Origin: an uncultured Acidobacteriota bacterium
GTDB lineage: Bacteria > Acidobacteriota > Blastocatellia > Pyrinomonadales > Pyrinomonadaceae
Assembly: GCA_902826795.1 (NCBI GenBank)
Contig: CADEGD010000003.1
Coordinates: 112,850-176,849, forward strand
DNA length: 64,000 bases
Reading direction: 5' to 3'
Position numbers and translations under genes: made by a program. Shown piece after piece: positions 61,995 to 64,000 of the stretch. The stretch's first letter is position 1, and every line of letters begins with the position of its first letter. Below the pieces are notes generated by a model. That model made no database searches, was not told where the DNA came from, and saw only the letters and a list, made by a program, of their open reading frames with translations.

Positions 61995-62783
61995 TTGCGT
62001 CGGGATTCCGACGCACGCGAATTCTTGCAATGTTTAGGCGCTGGGAGTGAAGAAGAGGTGACAGTCGTTGAGAAAGGAGCCTTCATAGAGGTTCTGTCGA
62101 AAATGCAGATCCCGCTGCCTGAGACTGGAAAGGCGCTTGTCGGACAGGCGACGAATATCAGTGACGTGTACGACATGACCCGGATATACCGGGAATTCGG
62201 GCGTGACGGAAAGGCGTATATAAAGCGCTTGAACGGCAAGGATTACATAATTTTTAAGGGCTGGCCGCGGCTGAGGTCGGCGTTCAAGGGTACGCGATAT
62301 CTTGTGAACAACTCGCGAGTCGTATCCTTTGGCGTTGGAAACCTTGGAGCCGCGAAGTCGATCCGCGTCGGCACGATCTATACGATCGCGTTCATAAATG
62401 CCTGGAACATCGCCGATTTTGTTTTGAATGACAAAATGACGTTATCCGATCTTGGCATCCAGATCGCGAGCGACACGGGCAAGGTGATACTCGGGGCATT
62501 AGCCGGAGCCGGAGCCGCCGCGCTGATCGGTGGCGGAGCGGTACTCGTCGCGCCGCTTGCTGTCGGGGTTGTTGTAGGCATTGCCGTCGGAATAGCGCTT
62601 GACTATTTGGACAACAAATTCAAGATCACTGAGGGGATCAAGCAATGGGCAAACGAAAAGATCGAAGAGTACGGTAAAGCCTCAGCATCGCGCGCTACTA
62701 TTGATGCGGTCTCGGCGGCTCGCGTGCAGCAGGCCCGGCGGCAAATTCCGCAGGGTTGGGGCGGATTGTTCGGTATTCGGTAG
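61995..62783 (+). CDS. Membrane-active protein of unknown function inside the sdh operon
   Basis: Up to 262 residues from TTG 61995, or 241 from GTG 62058; the start is unclear. The C-terminal third has a long Gly/Ala-rich hydrophobic hairpin (LGALAGAGAAALIGGGAVLV then GVVVGIAVGIALDYLDNKF), preceded by SDLGIQIASDTGKVI. It recalls the hydrophobic hairpin of colicin-like and secreted membrane-pore toxins, but this is resemblance by eye only. A strong ribosome site (GGGGAGGAAACAG) and ATG 61954 open a 28-codon frame that ends at 62037 in another phase, so the N-terminus may be frameshifted. Confidence 0.5.
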   Translation: MRRDSDAREFLQCLGAGSEEEVTVVEKGAFIEVLSKMQIPLPETGKALVGQATNISDVYDMTRIYREFGRDGKAYIKRLNGKDYIIFKGWPRLRSAFKGTRYLVNNSRVVSFGVGNLGAAKSIRVGTIYTIAFINAWNIADFVLNDKMTLSDLGIQIASDTGKVILGALAGAGAAALIGGGAVLVAPLAVGVVVGIAVGIALDYLDNKFKITEGIKQWANEKIEEYGKASASRATIDAVSAARVQQARRQIPQGWGGLFGIR

Positions 62784-62818
62784 AATTGCCGGACGGTTTG
62801 TTTGAGAGATTTGATCTG

Positions 62819-63619
62819 ATGAGCACAAACGGACACATAGAAAAGAAGCGGCTGGAGAATCCACCGGCTAAGTTCAAGCTGAAGATACAGCGGCGGGACA
62901 AGGAAGGAGCGCCGATTCGTTGGGAAACGTTCGAGCTTCAGTATCGACGGAATCTTAACGTTATCTCGGCGTTGATGGATGTTCGTAAAGATCCGGTGAC
63001 GGCCGAGGGGACAAAAACCACGCCGCCGGTGTGGGACATGAGCTGTCTCGAACAGGTATGTGGCATCTGCACGATGGTTATCGACGGACGCGTGCGGCAA
63101 TCATGCTCGGCTTTGATCGATGATCTTTTGCTTGCTTCCGGAAGCGACACTGTCACGCTTCAACCGATGTCGAAATTCCCGAACGTACGCGATCTCAAGG
63201 TCGACCGTTCTGAGATGTTCGATCATCTCAAAAAGGTGCATGCTTGGGTCGAGCTCGATGGCAGCTACTCACTTGGACCCGGACCGCAGGTTTCCAATGA
63301 ACTGGCTCAGGAGCGCTACGCCCTTTCACGCTGCATGACCTGCGGCTGCTGCCTTGAGGCGTGTCCGCAATACGGCGACGGGAACTACATCGGCCCGCAA
63401 GCTATCGGGCAGGCTCGCCTTTTTAATATGCATCCCGTCGGGAAGATGGAGATCGACGAGCGGCTAAACGGTTTGCTCGGCGACGATGGAATCACAAACT
63501 GCGGCAATGCTCAGAACTGCGTACAGGTTTGCCCGATGTCGCTTCCTCTGACGAAAGCGATCTACGAAACCAACCGCGACATCACCGTAAACGCGCTGTT
63601 CGGCTGGCTGAAAAAATGA
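62819..63619 (+). CDS. sdhB: Succinate dehydrogenase iron-sulfur subunit
   Basis: 266 residues from ATG 62819. The [2Fe-2S] ligands lie in SCLEQVCGICTMVIDGRVRQSC; the [4Fe-4S] and [3Fe-4S] ligands in CMTCGCCLEACPQYG and NCGNAQNCVQVCP. Its frame reaches back into the preceding gene, but the chosen start fits the family. It passes electrons from FAD to the cytochrome b quinone site. Confidence 0.95.
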   Translation: MSTNGHIEKKRLENPPAKFKLKIQRRDKEGAPIRWETFELQYRRNLNVISALMDVRKDPVTAEGTKTTPPVWDMSCLEQVCGICTMVIDGRVRQSCSALIDDLLLASGSDTVTLQPMSKFPNVRDLKVDRSEMFDHLKKVHAWVELDGSYSLGPGPQVSNELAQERYALSRCMTCGCCLEACPQYGDGNYIGPQAIGQARLFNMHPVGKMEIDERLNGLLGDDGITNCGNAQNCVQVCPMSLPLTKAIYETNRDITVNALFGWLKK

Positions 63620-63696
63620 TCCAAGAAGCACGAAAATGAGAACGCTAAGTTACTTGCGAGGAACTCGGCGTCGCTTTTTAGGATCTTGCAAAGACT

Positions 63697-64000
63697 CTAT
63701 TGAACCATGGTCGCTTCCGAAACCTCGGCGCCCGGAATGTGATATGCACCCCGTGAACGTTCGATCATGTAGTCTTCCAGAGCTGTTGGGGCCAGCGGCC
63801 TCGAGAAGAGGTATCCCTGGCCATAATCGCACCCCAAGCCGGCGAGCACGTCTCGATGCTGCTCGGTTTCGATACCTTCGGCGATCACCTTGAATCCAAG
63901 GCTCGCCGCGAGCGAGATTATCGTGCGGATCACCTCCCGGTTGGCGGGAATATCGCCCATCAGCATCACAAAAGATTTATCGATCTTTAGCGTAGATATC
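63697..64000 (-). CDS. EAL-domain (c-di-GMP phosphodiesterase) protein, C-terminal part
   Basis: The frame continues through the right edge, so the start is missing. The last 100 residues of an EAL domain are seen: KIDKSFV, then IISLAASLGFKVIAEGIETEQHRDVLAGLGCDYGQGYLFSRPL. The Glu of AEGIE and the Lys of KID are catalytic or metal-site residues, so the visible part is intact. It is convergent with sdhB. Confidence 0.9.
   Translation of the reverse strand, partial: ISTLKIDKSFVMLMGDIPANREVIRTIISLAASLGFKVIAEGIETEQHRDVLAGLGCDYGQGYLFSRPLAPTALEDYMIERSRGAYHIPGAEVSEATMVQ

Noticed and set aside
1..64000. CRISPR arrays, insertion sequences, prophage or integrase genes
   Set aside because: I looked for regular direct repeats and for transposase or integrase motifs and found none; the repeats present are short palindromes.

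Overview
The window (about 53% GC by eye) looks like a chromosomal stretch of an aerobic, heterotrophic, didermic bacterium. Protein style, the ribosomal protein bTHX, zinc-finger ECF-sigma modules and many short dispersed palindromes suggest Acidobacteriota, perhaps a Blastocatellia/Pyrinomonas-like lineage. That placement is inference from family resemblance only; no rRNA is present. Coding density is high and no gap without a gene exceeds 300 bases. I saw no IS element, prophage or CRISPR array.

Layout. (1) 1-14.3 kb: respiratory complex I genes nuoF(partial)-G-H-J-K-L-M-N on the plus strand. They are interrupted by an alpha/beta hydrolase, the tiny ribosomal protein bTHX, a PpiC-type prolyl isomerase and an AbiEii-like nucleotidyltransferase. 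nuoI is missing from its usual place between nuoH and nuoJ. Most of the junctions hold inverted repeats. (2) 14.3-16.6 kb: a tightly packed four-gene group (CatA-like acyltransferase, two unknown proteins, class I glutamine amidotransferase-like protein). (3) 16.7-22.1 kb, minus: minor type IV pilins fimT-pilV-pilW-pilX behind a consensus-like sigma70 promoter. (4) 22.2-30.0 kb: YbdK-like carboxylate-amine ligase and a LysR regulator, diverging from leuABCD, then a Cys/Met-metabolism PLP enzyme. (5) 30.1-31.7 kb: PP2C phosphatase, NfeD protein, tRNA-Leu(UAA). (6) 31.9-42.1 kb, minus: glucose dehydrogenase, mannose-1-P guanylyltransferase, GH63 glucosidase, YHS protein, double-VOC protein, GMC oxidoreductase, aquaporin with a Cys/His tail, and an ECF sigma factor with two tandem paralogous zinc-finger anti-sigma proteins. 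(7) 42.3-49.5 kb: type II NADH dehydrogenase, PIN toxin-antitoxin pair, a second ECF sigma factor, secreted SMP-30, GlcG-cupin and spondin-type proteins, DinB and DoxX proteins. (8) 49.5-58.3 kb: a DedA/VTT-ATP-grasp fusion, NRDE protein, ornithine-lipid-type acyltransferase, two secreted proteins each behind a sigma54-like promoter, a VOC protein, a STAS/GAF-HD-GYP pair and MgtC. (9) 58.3-63.6 kb: a LysR regulator diverging from sdhC-sdhA-[membrane protein of unknown role]-sdhB. (10) The right edge cuts an EAL-domain protein.

Together the window carries three electron-entry routes to the respiratory chain (complex I, NDH-2, succinate dehydrogenase), a complete leucine branch, and an extracytoplasmic stress and sugar-oxidation block under ECF control. 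The observations most worth following are the tandem anti-sigma pair with the aquaporin/GMC genes, the two strong sigma54-like promoters, the VTT-ATP-grasp fusion, the four-gene CatA/amidotransferase cluster, the palindrome family in the nuo junctions, and the pore-former-like protein inside the sdh operon.
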